A stretch of 64,000 nt of DNA, taken from Clostridiales bacterium. GTDB taxonomy: Bacteria > Bacillota > Clostridia > Lachnospirales > Lachnospiraceae. The notes under the pieces were generated by a model. It was not told the DNA's origin, searched no databases, and saw nothing but the letters and a program-made list of their open reading frames with translations. Position 1 is the first letter of the stretch. Each line of letters begins with the position of its first letter. The translations under genes and the position numbers were made by a program. Shown here one piece after another: positions 7,811 to 17,844 of this stretch. The DNA lies in the NCBI GenBank assembly GCA_023663185.1, contig JAMPHY010000013.1:1-64000 (forward strand), written 5' to 3'.

Positions 7811-8413
7811 ATGAACGAAAAATTTTTTGATTTGAAGAAAGAGAAACAAGACCGCATGATTAACGCTGCGCTTAAGATTTTTGCCGCAAACGGTTATAAA
7901 CATGCCAGCACCGACGATATTGTTGCTACAGCAGAAATCAGTAAAGGTCTGTTGTTTCACTATTTCGGCAGCAAGCAGGGGCTTTATAGCTTCTTATTTG
8001 ACTACAGCGTTAAATATATGAAGCTTGAGCTGTCCAGAGGAGTCTCTGAGGGTACTACGGATTATTTTGAAATCCGTAAACAAGTTGAGCTGTCTAAAAT
8101 GCAGGTGCTTAAGAATTATCCCAACATGCAGCAGTTTTTAGACCGTTCCAAATCAGAGAGCGCAAGCGACGCGCTTTCAGTCATTGCTGACCAAAGCGGT
8201 ATACTCTCGGAAGTATATGCTGAGATTTACTCCCGTGTGGATAAGGGTCTTTTTATCGAAAATATTGAGTTAGAAAAGCTCCACACCATGCTTGAATACA
8301 CTATCCGCGGGCTTATGGACGAGCATTTTCAAGCTGCCTTATTCAATCCCGAAAAATTGTACGATGATATCGCAGGTTATCTTATGATGGTTAAAAAGCT
8401 TGCCTACAAGTAA
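7811..8413 (+). CDS. TetR family transcriptional regulator
   Basis: The protein has 200 residues. The N-terminal helix-turn-helix is typical of the family: MINAALKIFAANGYKHASTD, then ISKGLLFHYFGSKQGLYSFL. The remaining 140 residues form the variable helical ligand-binding domain and show no recognisable motif. It has its own promoter at 7728 and ends at a strong terminator. No exporter or enzyme lies next to it in the same direction, so its target is unknown. Confidence 0.93.
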   Translation: MNEKFFDLKKEKQDRMINAALKIFAANGYKHASTDDIVATAEISKGLLFHYFGSKQGLYSFLFDYSVKYMKLELSRGVSEGTTDYFEIRKQVELSKMQVLKNYPNMQQFLDRSKSESASDALSVIADQSGILSEVYAEIYSRVDKGLFIENIELEKLHTMLEYTIRGLMDEHFQAALFNPEKLYDDIAGYLMMVKKLAYK

Positions 8414-8444
8414 TTGCCAATTGCATAGAAAGATATTGTTACGG

Positions 8445-8476
8445 AAAAATGCTGCCTATTTCTTGGCAGCATTTTT
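8445..8476. terminator. Two-way terminator after the TetR gene
   Basis: AAAAATGCTGCC at 8445-8456 and GGCAGCATTTTT at 8465-8476 form a perfect 12-base stem with an eight-base loop. It overlaps the last codons of the convergent DUF2225 gene. Confidence 0.9.
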
Positions 8477-9319
8477 CTCTTTAACTTTCTTAACAATCAT
8501 ATCTTTTACTGTTCTTGCCTTATCCTTCATACGCGGATTAGCCGTATTTGACGTAATTATAGCTGATATCAGTCTGTTTGCCACATCGAACTGTTCAAAG
8601 CGCATAGCCGTAACAGAAATCAGGTAATCCACAGTAGTTTCGTCCATACCACACATCGGGAAATTCTCTGTCTGTCTTGCCGCAAGGAAGCCTTCCAGCG
8701 CATTGTTCAAAAAGGCATTCTCCTCTTCTTCAACCTGCTTCTTCTGCTGCTCATAATCCGGTAAAGACGTATCCAGATGTTCGCCCTTTCCGCGCAGAAG
8801 CCATGCCGTCTTTAGACATATGTAGGCTTTTTCGCTCGGCTTAGCCTGCTTTACTATGGCATTAGCAAGCGACAGTTTATAACGTTCAAGCGCTTCATCA
8901 TAGGAATATATCTCGCTTACTTCCTGTTTCGGTTTAAACGAGGCTGAGATTTTTTCCCTTATATTCTTTATCTGTGGCGATGTAAGGAACTTAAAGAACC
9001 TGCTAAGCGCTGCATATCCACAGTGCGGACACATGATTACATCATATTTGAGCAAGTCAACTTGGTCGTATTTCGGACGTAAATCCATGTCTGTTCCTGC
9101 TAATTTAACCTTGCCGACCTTTACAGTTCTTGCCTTAAATTCTTTGTCGCATACGGGACACTGAAAAGATTTATCAAACAGATAGTCCTGCTCCTGCATT
9201 ACCTGCGGCGCCGCCTTTGTTTCGCCGCCCTGCTCTTCCTTCTTCGCCTCCTCATATAAGTTCATGTTCTCCAGATTACCTAATCCGAATTGGCCCAAAC
9301 CCGATAATAAATCTGCCAT
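8456..9319 (-). CDS. DUF2225 family zinc-ribbon protein
   Basis: The protein has 287 residues. Two cysteine pairs, FQCPVCDKEF and MCPHCGYAAL, lie about 45 residues apart and suggest a zinc ribbon. A helical, TPR-like region follows (YKLSLANAIVKQAKPSEKAY and onwards). This is the DUF2225 pattern common in Clostridia; its function is not established. GGGAGGAG precedes the ATG. It follows glnS's promoter-distal end by about 60 bases on the same strand, so the order is glnS then this gene, possibly in one transcript. Confidence 0.85.
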   Translation of the reverse strand: MADLLSGLGQFGLGNLENMNLYEEAKKEEQGGETKAAPQVMQEQDYLFDKSFQCPVCDKEFKARTVKVGKVKLAGTDMDLRPKYDQVDLLKYDVIMCPHCGYAALSRFFKFLTSPQIKNIREKISASFKPKQEVSEIYSYDEALERYKLSLANAIVKQAKPSEKAYICLKTAWLLRGKGEHLDTSLPDYEQQKKQVEEEENAFLNNALEGFLAARQTENFPMCGMDETTVDYLISVTAMRFEQFDVANRLISAIITSNTANPRMKDKARTVKDMIVKKVKEKNAAKK

Positions 9320-9378
9320 TTGTAACTCCTCCCAACTCTTTTATTACTTTATAGTTTAAAACTCGCAAATTCGCGCTT

Positions 9379-11082
9379 TCAGTCTTTTTTGGGTAAGACA
9401 AAAGAACTCTTAAGCGATACTATCCTATTAAATACAAGCGCCTCCGGCTTGGAATCCTTACAGTCTACACAGAAAAATCCCTGCCTTACAAACTGGAAGC
9501 TGTCGTATGCTTTAGCATCTGCAACTGACGGCTCGATACGGCATTCTTTTAAAACCGTGAGCGAATTAGGATTCAAATTCAAGCTTCCGTCTTCATTATA
9601 AACGCCTTTTTCTTCATCTACAATATTCTCATACAGCCTTACTTCCGCCTTAATGGATTCAGACGCAGGAACCCAGTGTATAGTTCCCTTTACTTTACGC
9701 CCGTCCGGACTGTTGCCGCCCTTTGACGCAGGATCATAAGTACAATGCACTACCGTGACATTTCCGTTTTCATCTTTTTCAAATCCTGTACAGGTAACGA
9801 AATAGGCATGCATAAGCCTGACTTCATTTCCCGGAAAGAGCCTGAAATACTTCTTCGGCGGTTCCTCCATAAAATCGTCTCTATCAATATAAAGCTCTCT
9901 CTCAAATGGAATCTGTCTGGTTCCAAGACTCTCATTTTCCAGATTATTCGCTACAGTCAACATTTCCTTTTTATCTTCCGGATAATTGTCTATAACAAGC
10001 TTAATCGGCTCAAGCGCCGCCATTATACGCGGTTTCTTAAGCTTTAAGTCTTCCCTGATACAATACTCCAACATAGAATACTCAGCGGAAGAGTTCGCTT
10101 TGGATACGCCGCATAAATCCACGAAAAGCCTGATTGACTCCGGCGTAAAGCCCCTTCTCCTTAGAGCTGCGATAGATACAAGCCGCGGATCGTCCCAGCC
10201 GTCCACAATACCTTCTTCTACCAGTTTCTTTATATATCTCTTGCCAGTGACTACATTGGTCAAATACATTTTAGCAAATTCAATCTGTTTGGGTGGGTGC
10301 GGATATTCCAATTCTTCAACCACCCAGTTATAAAGCGGTCTATGGTCCTCAAACTCCAACGTACAGATAGAGTGCGTCACGCCTTCAATCGCATCTTCGA
10401 TAGGGTGCGCAAAATCATACATCGGATAAATACACCACTTATCGCCTGTATTATGATGAGACAAATGTGCGACACGATAAATAATCGGATCCCTCATATT
10501 AATATTAGGAGACGTCATATCTATTTTAGCGCGCAGCGTCTTCGCGCCGTCCGCATATTTTCCGTTCTTCATATCTTCAAACATACGCAGGTTATCTTCA
10601 ATACTTCTGTCGCGGTTCGGATCGTCCTTACCGGGCTCTGTAAGCGTCCCTCTATATTCGCGTATTTCGTCCGCGCTCAAATCCGAGATATAAGCCTTTC
10701 CCTTTTTAATCAGCTTAACCGCACATTCGTACATCTGTTCAAAATAATCAGAAGCAAAAAACAGTCTGCCTTCATAGTCCGCGCCAAGCCACTCCACGTC
10801 AGCCTTTATCGATTCTACGAACTCATTCTTCTCCTTAGTCGGATTGGTATCGTCAAAACGCATATTGAACTTGCCGCCGTACTCTTTGGCAAGACCATAA
10901 TTTAAAAGAATACTTTTGGCATGACCGATATGAAGATAGCCGTTAGGCTCCGGCGGAAATCTTGTACATACGGTATCGTATACGCCGTCCGCTAAGTCCT
11001 TATCAATAATCTGCTCGATAAAATTTCTTGAAACAACTTCCTTTTCTTCCGTTGTCGTCTCTATTTTCTCATTTTCACTCAT
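9379..11082 (-). CDS. glnS: Glutaminyl-tRNA synthetase
   Basis: This 567-residue class I synthetase charges tRNA-Gln with glutamine in the cytosol. The HIGH motif is [17 protein letters not shown] at residues 42-58. The KMSKS region is divergent ([13 protein letters not shown]). The C-terminal anticodon-binding beta-barrels are present ([13 protein letters not shown]). I start at the ATG at 11080-11082, with GTGGAG six bases upstream; an in-frame ATG eight codons earlier has no ribosome site. A DHH phosphoesterase gene lies upstream on the same strand, 59 bases away. Confidence 0.95.
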   Translation of the reverse strand: MSENEKIETTTEEKEVVSRNFIEQIIDKDLADGVYDTVCTRFPPEPNGYLHIGHAKSILLNYGLAKEYGGKFNMRFDDTNPTKEKNEFVESIKADVEWLGADYEGRLFFASDYFEQMYECAVKLIKKGKAYISDLSADEIREYRGTLTEPGKDDPNRDRSIEDNLRMFEDMKNGKYADGAKTLRAKIDMTSPNINMRDPIIYRVAHLSHHNTGDKWCIYPMYDFAHPIEDAIEGVTHSICTLEFEDHRPLYNWVVEELEYPHPPKQIEFAKMYLTNVVTGKRYIKKLVEEGIVDGWDDPRLVSIAALRRRGFTPESIRLFVDLCGVSKANSSAEYSMLEYCIREDLKLKKPRIMAALEPIKLVIDNYPEDKKEMLTVANNLENESLGTRQIPFERELYIDRDDFMEEPPKKYFRLFPGNEVRLMHAYFVTCTGFEKDENGNVTVVHCTYDPASKGGNSPDGRKVKGTIHWVPASESIKAEVRLYENIVDEEKGVYNEDGSLNLNPNSLTVLKECRIEPSVADAKAYDSFQFVRQGFFCVDCKDSKPEALVFNRIVSLKSSFVLPKKD

Positions 11083-11141
11083 ATATTTCTCCACTTTTTC
11101 TGTCATTCGCTATTATATATTACCATATGAAAAATAAAATA

Positions 11142-12686
11142 TCAACAATCCTGCTGAGACTTCTCATAGGTTTTAAAAAATATATCACGTTCAACCACAT
11201 AAATATCGTGCAGTTCTTCGCAGCGTACCGCCAGAAAATCGCCGGGTTTTCCTAGCACGTACTTATCCTTGTCCCATGTGGTAAACACTTTGACTCTGTT
11301 GCTCAATTCTGTCGCATGGATATGACTGCCGCCGTTAGCAATGCAGACTTTGGCATAATCCGTAAGGTTAAGAATAGAGCCGTCCGCACGGTTATGGATA
11401 GTCGGTTTATATTCCGTCTTAACCGCACATTCCTCCATACTATAAACTTTATCGGTCAATATATACGATTTCTCAAGTTTACCCCGCCTGCTCGGATATA
11501 CTTCGCCCTTTATGCCTATCATTATAATAAGGTCCGGCTCTACTACCATATTCACATCGCCTTCCGCGGTTCTTATGGTAATCGGCGTGCCTGCCGGAAG
11601 CACGTCTGTCGCCTGCACGAAGCCTAATGCGACATTTTTCTTGACATAGGACTGCATATTTGAAGTATCTATTTCATATTCTTTTGCTATAATAATCTGG
11701 CTGTTATCAAAATAATCATTCAACCGCTCGCTGAAAAAAGCTTCCGAATGCAGAGTGGGATATTTTTCCTCATATAACGCTTTATTTATAAATCCGCCCG
11801 CCTTCTCATGATGTCCGCCGCCCGAACCGATTCCGTCCGCTAGAAAGGTGGCAAGCTCGTTAGCCTGTACCTCTTTGACACAGCTTCTAACCGAGAACTT
11901 ATAGCCCTCCGTCCAATCACTATACACTACACAGGTATAGACCTCCGCCACTTGCAGCAGGAAATCGCTGATAATCCCCAGAATATTTTGGTCGCAGGGG
12001 CGCGCCTTGATAATCGCATAATGATAATCGGCGTTATAAATATGCCGGATTAGCGCTACTCCGGCAATTTCCAGTTCATTAAGTGAAAGGTTGGAATTAC
12101 GGAACAGTTGTATCAACGATTTTTCATAAGGCAGCGTATCCCGCATATCCCTGTCGAGCGGACTGGAAATCTCAGTGAATTGATTGGTATCCGTATAAAG
12201 CCCATAATATAGCGCGGTTCCAAGAATAGTATCTTTAATCTTAATTCCTTCGTCTCGCAGCATCTTCCAGATAAGCGTCGAACAGCTTCCGAGGTCCGGA
12301 TTGATTTCATTCATTTCAATATCCCGTATTTCAACTCTATGGTGGTCGATAACCGCCACATTCTTGGCTGGTATCCTGCTGACATTACCGGCGCCGTACT
12401 GACAGTCCACGGTGATGAGCAGACCTTCAAGCTCATTATTAGGCGTTCCCTTTATCAGTTTGTCCGTATCTTCTATATATTCCGCCGGTATCTGTAAATG
12501 CTCTAACATCAGACATAAATTAGGCTTCTGGACCTTATTTCTTCCCGAATAAATCAGCCTGACGTCTTTTCCCTGCTTATCGAAGTATGTATACAGTGCA
12601 AAGCCCGATGCGAGAGCGTCTGCATCAGGATTGTCATGACATTGAATTACGATTGGATTATATGAATTTAAGTCTGATAATTTCAT
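11142..12686 (-). CDS. DHH family phosphoesterase, long form
   Basis: The protein has 514 residues. The DHH catalytic motifs are in order: CHDNPDADALASG (residues 17-29), VDCQYGAGN and IDHHRVE. The DHHA1 glycine motif IGSGGGHHEKAGGF is near residue 285. A further 190 residues follow with no motif I can name. DHH/DHHA1 enzymes hydrolyse short oligoribonucleotides, cyclic dinucleotides or polyphosphate; which applies here is unclear. It is larger than NrnA (about 320 residues) owing to the extra C-terminal domain. A second DHH protein is at 27875. Confidence 0.88.
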   Translation of the reverse strand: MKLSDLNSYNPIVIQCHDNPDADALASGFALYTYFDKQGKDVRLIYSGRNKVQKPNLCLMLEHLQIPAEYIEDTDKLIKGTPNNELEGLLITVDCQYGAGNVSRIPAKNVAVIDHHRVEIRDIEMNEINPDLGSCSTLIWKMLRDEGIKIKDTILGTALYYGLYTDTNQFTEISSPLDRDMRDTLPYEKSLIQLFRNSNLSLNELEIAGVALIRHIYNADYHYAIIKARPCDQNILGIISDFLLQVAEVYTCVVYSDWTEGYKFSVRSCVKEVQANELATFLADGIGSGGGHHEKAGGFINKALYEEKYPTLHSEAFFSERLNDYFDNSQIIIAKEYEIDTSNMQSYVKKNVALGFVQATDVLPAGTPITIRTAEGDVNMVVEPDLIIMIGIKGEVYPSRRGKLEKSYILTDKVYSMEECAVKTEYKPTIHNRADGSILNLTDYAKVCIANGGSHIHATELSNRVKVFTTWDKDKYVLGKPGDFLAVRCEELHDIYVVERDIFFKTYEKSQQDC

Positions 12687-12876
12687 TTAGGGCGCCTCGC
12701 TTCTTTAGCAGTTTTAAGTAAGTATACCAGTATTTTTTGAATTTGGCTAGAAAAATTATACAAATATTAATTTGTATATATTATATAGTAGTATTTACAC
12801 AATTTTGCTACAATTTTACCAAATATCGTTAAATATCGAAAATTTTACTAAAATTTAATATTTTCTTCTTAAATGA

Positions 12877-12904
12877 TTGACTTTTTAAAAAAAGGTAGTA
12901 TAAT
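12877..12904 (+). promoter_or_regulatory. Consensus sigma-A promoter for the chemoreceptor gene
   Basis: TTGACT at 12877-12882 and a perfect TATAAT at 12899-12904 have a 16-base spacer. The start of transcription should be near 12911, leaving about 220 bases of leader. Confidence 0.75.
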
Positions 12905-13131
12905 CATTGGCATAAATCAAAATAGTGTACTCTGCTACTTTGAATGAATTACTTAGTTATGCCCTATTTATGAAATGAACGCTCCGTAATCTCTGCAAGA
13001 TTCTACGAAATTTGTTCTAAGATGTAAATGTATCGACATACAATAAGTAACCCTAACGACAGAATCCTCTATTTTGATTTTGTAAATAGATGAATTATAT
13101 TATGTTTGTCAAAATGGAGGAGAGTTGAAAA
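12905..13131 (+). other. Long untranslated leader of the chemoreceptor gene
   Basis: About 220 bases lie between the promoter and the ATG at 13132. I see no riboswitch consensus (the c-di-GMP aptamer cores were sought), no open frame with a ribosome site and no terminator hairpin. The AT-rich stretch 12687-12876 upstream also holds nothing recognisable. Confidence 0.5.
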
Positions 13132-14832
13132 ATGGACAAAAGGGAAAGCATTGAAAAGAGGTTGACAGCCTCAATTTTTAAGGTATCCTTGATTACTGCT
13201 GCCGCTGCCCTTATAGGTGTAATAGCATTGATAGTTATATCGCTCAGATATACTAATGCTTTACATAATTACGGATTTGCACAGGGCGATATTGGAAAAG
13301 CGATGTTTGAATTTGCAGATATCCGCTCATCGCTTCGCGCGGCAATCGGTTATGACGATCAGGAAGCAATCGATACGGTAGTTAAACAGCATGACGAGAA
13401 GAGGATTGTGTTTGACGAATACTTTGCGCAAATCGAAAATACCATCGTATCAGCAGACGGGCGGACGACCTATGAGGCGATTAAGGCTGAGCTCGATGAT
13501 TATTGGAGGTTAGACGCTGAGATTATGGAGCTTGGCGCGACTACAGACCGCGCGCTCTGCGTTCAGGCACAGGAGATGGCTCTAAACGAATTAACAAGCG
13601 CATATAACAGCATATACAGCAAGCTGGAAAGTCTATTGAATGTAAAAGTCTCTGAAGGAAACAGACTTGACAGCGTGCTTTCAACTATCGCTATCATTCT
13701 GGTAGTTGCAATTATTGCTATCACAGGATTTTCATTATACTTATCCACACAAATCGGCAAGAAGATTGCAAGAAGGATTTCCAATCCGTTAGGGGCATTG
13801 GGCGAGCGTCTCAAAACATTTGCAGGCGGCGACCTTTCTTCACCATTCCCTCATGTTGAAACGGGAGACGAAGTTGAAGACATGGAGAATGACGCAAGCT
13901 ATATGGCGACTAACCTCGATTCAATCATCTTTGATATCGAAGAAGTCCTCGGACAAATGGCTGCCGGCAACTATACAGTCAGGTCCAAAGTTCCTGATAA
14001 GTATAACGGCGATTTCCAGAAATTATATACGTCTATGCGCGGCTTAAGAGACCAGATGACAGAGACTTTATTATCCATAGGTGAAGCTTCCAATCAGGTT
14101 TCCGCTGGTTCTGACGAACTTGCTACCGCTGCACAGTGTCTTGCAGAAGGCGCGACGGATCAGGCGCATTCAGTAGATGAACTGCATACGTCAATCTCTG
14201 AGATTACAGAAGAGATGGAGCAGAGCGCCAAGAGCGCAGACGAAGCTTATAACAAAGCTCAGGAATACGCCGTTGAAGCAGATGAAAGCCGTAAAGAAAT
14301 GGATACCATGCTTGCAGCAATGCAGAGAATCAATGACGCCTCCACTAAAATTGGCGATATCATTACAGAAATTGAATCCATCGCTGCACAAACTAACCTT
14401 TTGTCATTAAACGCATCTATAGAAGCAGCACGCGCAGGTGAAGCGGGACGCGGTTTCGCAGTTGTAGCCTCACAGATAAGAGAACTTGCCGACCAGAGCG
14501 CGAAGGCGGCTGTTGATACAAGAGAGCTGATTGAGGCTTCAATCCGTGAGGTTTCCGTGGGTAACAGCGTAGCAGACCACGCCTCAGCTTCGATTGAGTC
14601 AGTCGTTGCAGGAATTAAGCAGATAGCTGAGTTCTCCAGAGAATTGAAAGTCATGATGGAGAAGCAGGCAGATGCAATGCGTCAGGCTGAAATCGGAGTC
14701 AATCAGATTTCAGGAGTCGTACAGAGTAATGCGGCTACCGCTCAGGAAGCATCGGCAACCAGTGAGGAATTGTCCGCTCAGGCAACCATGCTTGATGAAC
14801 TCGTAGGACAGTTTGAACTGAAAAAGGCTTAA
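13132..14832 (+). CDS. Methyl-accepting chemotaxis protein
   Basis: The protein has 566 residues. Membrane helix 1 is at about 17-38, followed by a helical sensor of about 145 residues (4HB type), then helix 2 at about 183-204. A HAMP region follows, then a long coiled-coil signalling domain with the conserved hairpin tip AAQTNLLSLNASIEAARAGE. It should sense a ligand outside the cell and steer the CheA kinase. GGAGGAGAG lies before the ATG. No other chemotaxis or flagellar gene is in the window, so it is an orphan receptor. Confidence 0.95.
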   Translation: MDKRESIEKRLTASIFKVSLITAAAALIGVIALIVISLRYTNALHNYGFAQGDIGKAMFEFADIRSSLRAAIGYDDQEAIDTVVKQHDEKRIVFDEYFAQIENTIVSADGRTTYEAIKAELDDYWRLDAEIMELGATTDRALCVQAQEMALNELTSAYNSIYSKLESLLNVKVSEGNRLDSVLSTIAIILVVAIIAITGFSLYLSTQIGKKIARRISNPLGALGERLKTFAGGDLSSPFPHVETGDEVEDMENDASYMATNLDSIIFDIEEVLGQMAAGNYTVRSKVPDKYNGDFQKLYTSMRGLRDQMTETLLSIGEASNQVSAGSDELATAAQCLAEGATDQAHSVDELHTSISEITEEMEQSAKSADEAYNKAQEYAVEADESRKEMDTMLAAMQRINDASTKIGDIITEIESIAAQTNLLSLNASIEAARAGEAGRGFAVVASQIRELADQSAKAAVDTRELIEASIREVSVGNSVADHASASIESVVAGIKQIAEFSRELKVMMEKQADAMRQAEIGVNQISGVVQSNAATAQEASATSEELSAQATMLDELVGQFELKKA

Positions 14833-14870
14833 TGGTAAAAATACATTAAATACATAGCAATAAATAATAT

Positions 14871-14901
14871 GGCGTCGGTATTATCTGCCGACGCCGTTTT
14901 T
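14871..14901. terminator. Terminator after the chemoreceptor gene
   Basis: GGCGTCGG at 14871-14878 pairs with CCGACGCC at 14888-14895 and is followed by GTTTTT. It also sits at the end of the convergent SGNH gene. Confidence 0.9.
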
Positions 14902-15949
14902 AATTTTCCTCTTCCATCTGTCTTTGTATCTCCGCTTCATATGCGACAATCTTCTCTTCCCATATCTTCTGCAGCTCTTCTTCACCCCTGCGGTCCTTAA
15001 GCCCTGCCTCGTCTATAAGGAACTGTCCCAGATATGTTGAGAGCTTCTCCGCCCCCGACAAATTCATATGCAGTCCTGCATCGTAAGTATCAGTTGCATA
15101 ATCAATGCCGGTTTCATCTGTAAGCTCCAAAAAGTTAATATATGTCAAGTCGTTTTTATCTGCATACTCTTCTATTTGGACTTCCCATTCGTCGTACCAA
15201 TACGGATAGAGGCTCGGCGCCTTTATCAGAATGAGCCTTATGCCCTTTTCCTTACAAAGTTCGGTTATCATGTCCATATATTTCCATGCGTTCTCTCCGA
15301 AGCTGTAATCGCCTAAAATCCTGCCTTCCGGAACATTTTCGGCGGGCTTTACGTCCACCCTCATATAATAGCCATTATGCGACACTTTTCTGGAATTGAA
15401 CATATACTGCACATCTGTCCCCGAAAGCTCACTCCATCTGGTATGATACCTTAATATCGGGAATACATAGTCCAGAAACTTTTCATCAGGCTTCATGGAC
15501 GCCTTAATCGCTTTAACTTTAGAAGGCGACCACTTCATGCCTTCAAGCGACATGCGGTTATACGCCTCGCTCTGCGACGTATCGAACTGCAGCGACAACA
15601 CATTAAAAATCACCACTTCCGGCGTCTCGTAGCGCAGCGTGTCCTCCAGAAGATAATAAGACTGCCAGATGTACTGTTGCGCGCTGCCCCTGATATAACT
15701 GTTAATGCCGTAGTCCTCCCAAAGCTTGACCGGAGAAAAATTCTCATAGACCTCGCAATCACCGATAAATATAACGTCAAAATCCTTTACCTCATCATAA
15801 TATTCAGCGATAAACGCGCCTTCCACAATGCCGTCCACATACTTAGGCACAAGCAGCCTTTGTAAGAGAAAAAGACTTACAATCACGATAAGCGCTGAAA
15901 TTAACGCCCTTATTACTTTCCGTTTACGCGGAGTATATGTCGTGTCCAT
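14900..15949 (-). CDS. Membrane-anchored SGNH-like protein of a dlt-like operon
   Basis: The protein has 349 residues from the ATG at 15947-15949 (AAAGGAGAG six bases upstream). One N-terminal membrane helix (about 12-30) is followed by an extracytoplasmic domain. The block I motif is altered from GDS to FIGDCEVYENFSP. Late motifs YDAGLHMNLSGAEKLSTYLG supply the Asp/His pair seen in SGNH and DltD-like proteins. It closes the operon with the MBOAT, carrier and adenylating genes. The likely role is the last step of adding acyl or aminoacyl groups to a wall polymer. The nucleophile position is uncertain because the usual Ser is Cys here. Confidence 0.7.
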   Translation of the reverse strand: MDTTYTPRKRKVIRALISALIVIVSLFLLQRLLVPKYVDGIVEGAFIAEYYDEVKDFDVIFIGDCEVYENFSPVKLWEDYGINSYIRGSAQQYIWQSYYLLEDTLRYETPEVVIFNVLSLQFDTSQSEAYNRMSLEGMKWSPSKVKAIKASMKPDEKFLDYVFPILRYHTRWSELSGTDVQYMFNSRKVSHNGYYMRVDVKPAENVPEGRILGDYSFGENAWKYMDMITELCKEKGIRLILIKAPSLYPYWYDEWEVQIEEYADKNDLTYINFLELTDETGIDYATDTYDAGLHMNLSGAEKLSTYLGQFLIDEAGLKDRRGEEELQKIWEEKIVAYEAEIQRQMEEEN

Positions 15950-15962
15950 CTCATGCTCTCCT

Positions 15963-17570
15963 TTAAAAACGATTATAAATAAACTGGCTGGCGTCGTAGC
16001 CCATGCCATAAGCCCCCATCAGCAGAATTATCAGAAACAGTCCGTACCATATTATAAAACGTAACGGATACGGCTTGGCGGCGATTTTATCCCTCACGCT
16101 GCCATCGCGCTGCCACAGGCTCACGCCAATCAACATAAGCGTACCTACGGCAAGTATTATATAGTCAAGCGTCGTAAGCCCAATCTGCTTTATATCCGGT
16201 GCAAGCGGTATTTTCCAGTTCGCAGGATTAAACATGGACGCAAGCGCCTTAAACGTAAGCGTCAGCGTAGGATAGCAGTCGAATATTTTCAAAACGCTTA
16301 CTAACAGAAGTGTGCGCACTACCTGAAAAACTTTATACGCCATCTTCCCGTCCACGTTTACGCGGTTATGGAAGCGTGCATACAACGGCTCTAATTCTTC
16401 GGAAATCATCAAAACCGCCCAGTTTCCAAGCCCCCACACGATAAAATTCCAGCTCGCGCCATGCCAGATTCCCGTTGCAAACCAGACTATAAATGACGAA
16501 GCATATACCGGAAGCCGTTTCCCTATGTTTTTCCCCAAATACTTACGGGAAAATTTCGTAAATTTCTGTATAGCCTTGCTTGAGGAAATCGGATAAAAGA
16601 TATAGTCTCTGAACCAGTCGCCCATCGATATATGCCATCTGCGCCAATATTCCTTAAGCGATTTGGAGAAATGCGGACGATTGAAGTTTTCCTTCACGGT
16701 AATACCCATAGTTTCGGCTATACCAATCGTAATATCTATACCGCCGGTAAAATCCGCATATAACTCCAGCGTATATAAAATCATAACTGCAAACACATAC
16801 ACGCCCTGATAAGCCAGCTCGCCGCTTACTGTATATGTACCGCTTATGGTTTTTACAGCGATTAATACCCTGTCCGCTATAACCATCTTCTTAAAATAGC
16901 CCCAGAGCATACGTTGAAGCCCGTAGCAGACCGTTTTAGAATCAAAAGCGTGCTCTTCATACAGACTCGCCCCCAAATCACCATAACGGCTAATCGGTCC
17001 CTGTATCAACTGCGGAAAGAAAGAAACAAACAAGGCAAATTTAAACGGGTTCTTTTGCGCTTTAACAGTCCCCCGATATACGTCGATTAAATATCCCATT
17101 GCTTGAAATGTATAGAAAGAAATACCCATAGGCAAGGCAAGCGTCATAAATGAAAGCTGCTTTGTATTGCCAAAAGCATTAAGAACACCATTTATATTAG
17201 AGATAAAAAAATTAGTATATTTTACTACTGCGAGAATACCTATGTTGAGAATCATACACGCGCACAGCCATCTAAGACGTACCTTTTTACAGCCGTCTTT
17301 GTAAGAGCGTCTCTCATCTTTTGACATCTCTTCCTTATGTTCCTTAAGATAATCGCTCTGCCTTAAGGCGCTTCTCTCTATATTTAGCGCCGCGAAATAA
17401 GTAGTAAACGTCGTAACCAGAATATAGATTAAATATTCCGCTCCTGCTATAAAATAGAAAATATAACTCGCAACAAGCAAAAGCTGCCATTGATACTTCT
17501 TGGGGATAAGATAATATGTCAGAAACAGAAGCGCTGCAAATCCCCAAAATTCATACGATGTAAAGAACAT
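15963..17570 (-). CDS. MBOAT family acyltransferase, DltB-like
   Basis: This 535-residue polytopic membrane protein has the MBOAT core. FNRPHFSKSLKEYWRRWHIS and the catalytic-histidine motif GIWHGASWNFIVWG (near residue 370) are both clear. The ATG at 17568-17570 follows AGGAG by six bases; an in-frame TTG two codons earlier is less likely. In dlt systems this protein passes an activated aminoacyl group from the carrier protein across the membrane. It is 12 bases from the carrier gene and 13 from the SGNH gene. D-alanylation of teichoic acid or acylation of another surface polymer are both possible. Confidence 0.9.
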   Translation of the reverse strand: MFFTSYEFWGFAALLFLTYYLIPKKYQWQLLLVASYIFYFIAGAEYLIYILVTTFTTYFAALNIERSALRQSDYLKEHKEEMSKDERRSYKDGCKKVRLRWLCACMILNIGILAVVKYTNFFISNINGVLNAFGNTKQLSFMTLALPMGISFYTFQAMGYLIDVYRGTVKAQKNPFKFALFVSFFPQLIQGPISRYGDLGASLYEEHAFDSKTVCYGLQRMLWGYFKKMVIADRVLIAVKTISGTYTVSGELAYQGVYVFAVMILYTLELYADFTGGIDITIGIAETMGITVKENFNRPHFSKSLKEYWRRWHISMGDWFRDYIFYPISSSKAIQKFTKFSRKYLGKNIGKRLPVYASSFIVWFATGIWHGASWNFIVWGLGNWAVLMISEELEPLYARFHNRVNVDGKMAYKVFQVVRTLLLVSVLKIFDCYPTLTLTFKALASMFNPANWKIPLAPDIKQIGLTTLDYIILAVGTLMLIGVSLWQRDGSVRDKIAAKPYPLRFIIWYGLFLIILLMGAYGMGYDASQFIYNRF

Positions 17571-17582
17571 AAGCAACTCCTC

Positions 17583-17810
17583 TTATTCGTCTTCTAACCT
17601 CTCAATCAGCTCATACAACGCCTGTGCTGAATTAAAATTCTCCGGCGTTATATCTTTTGCCGTTATGTTTACGTCAAACTTATCGTTTATCTCTGTTATA
17701 AGACTCACGATATCAAAAGAATCCAAAATCATGTCGTCAATCAGATTTTCCTCTGTCTCAAAATCAACATCGGGGTGCAAATCGCTTAAAATCATCAATA
17801 GTTCGTCCAT
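17583..17810 (-). CDS. Acyl/aminoacyl carrier protein, DltC-like
   Basis: This 75-residue acidic protein has the phosphopantetheine-attachment motif MILDSFDIVSLI (Ser near residue 31), as in DltC and acyl carrier proteins. GGAGG is seven bases before the ATG. It lies between the adenylating enzyme (34 bases upstream) and the MBOAT gene (12 bases downstream). It should therefore carry the activated group between them. Confidence 0.9.
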   Translation of the reverse strand: MDELLMILSDLHPDVDFETEENLIDDMILDSFDIVSLITEINDKFDVNITAKDITPENFNSAQALYELIERLEDE

Positions 17811-17844
17811 TGTAATCCTCCATTCTTACTTAGCCAGTGAAAAA

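Noticed and set aside
10297-10905. 202-residue frame opposite glnS
   Set aside because: It is a shadow of the glutaminyl-tRNA synthetase gene; no ribosome site and no family pattern.
12905-13131. Cyclic di-GMP riboswitch in the chemoreceptor leader
   Set aside because: The conserved aptamer cores could not be found by eye.
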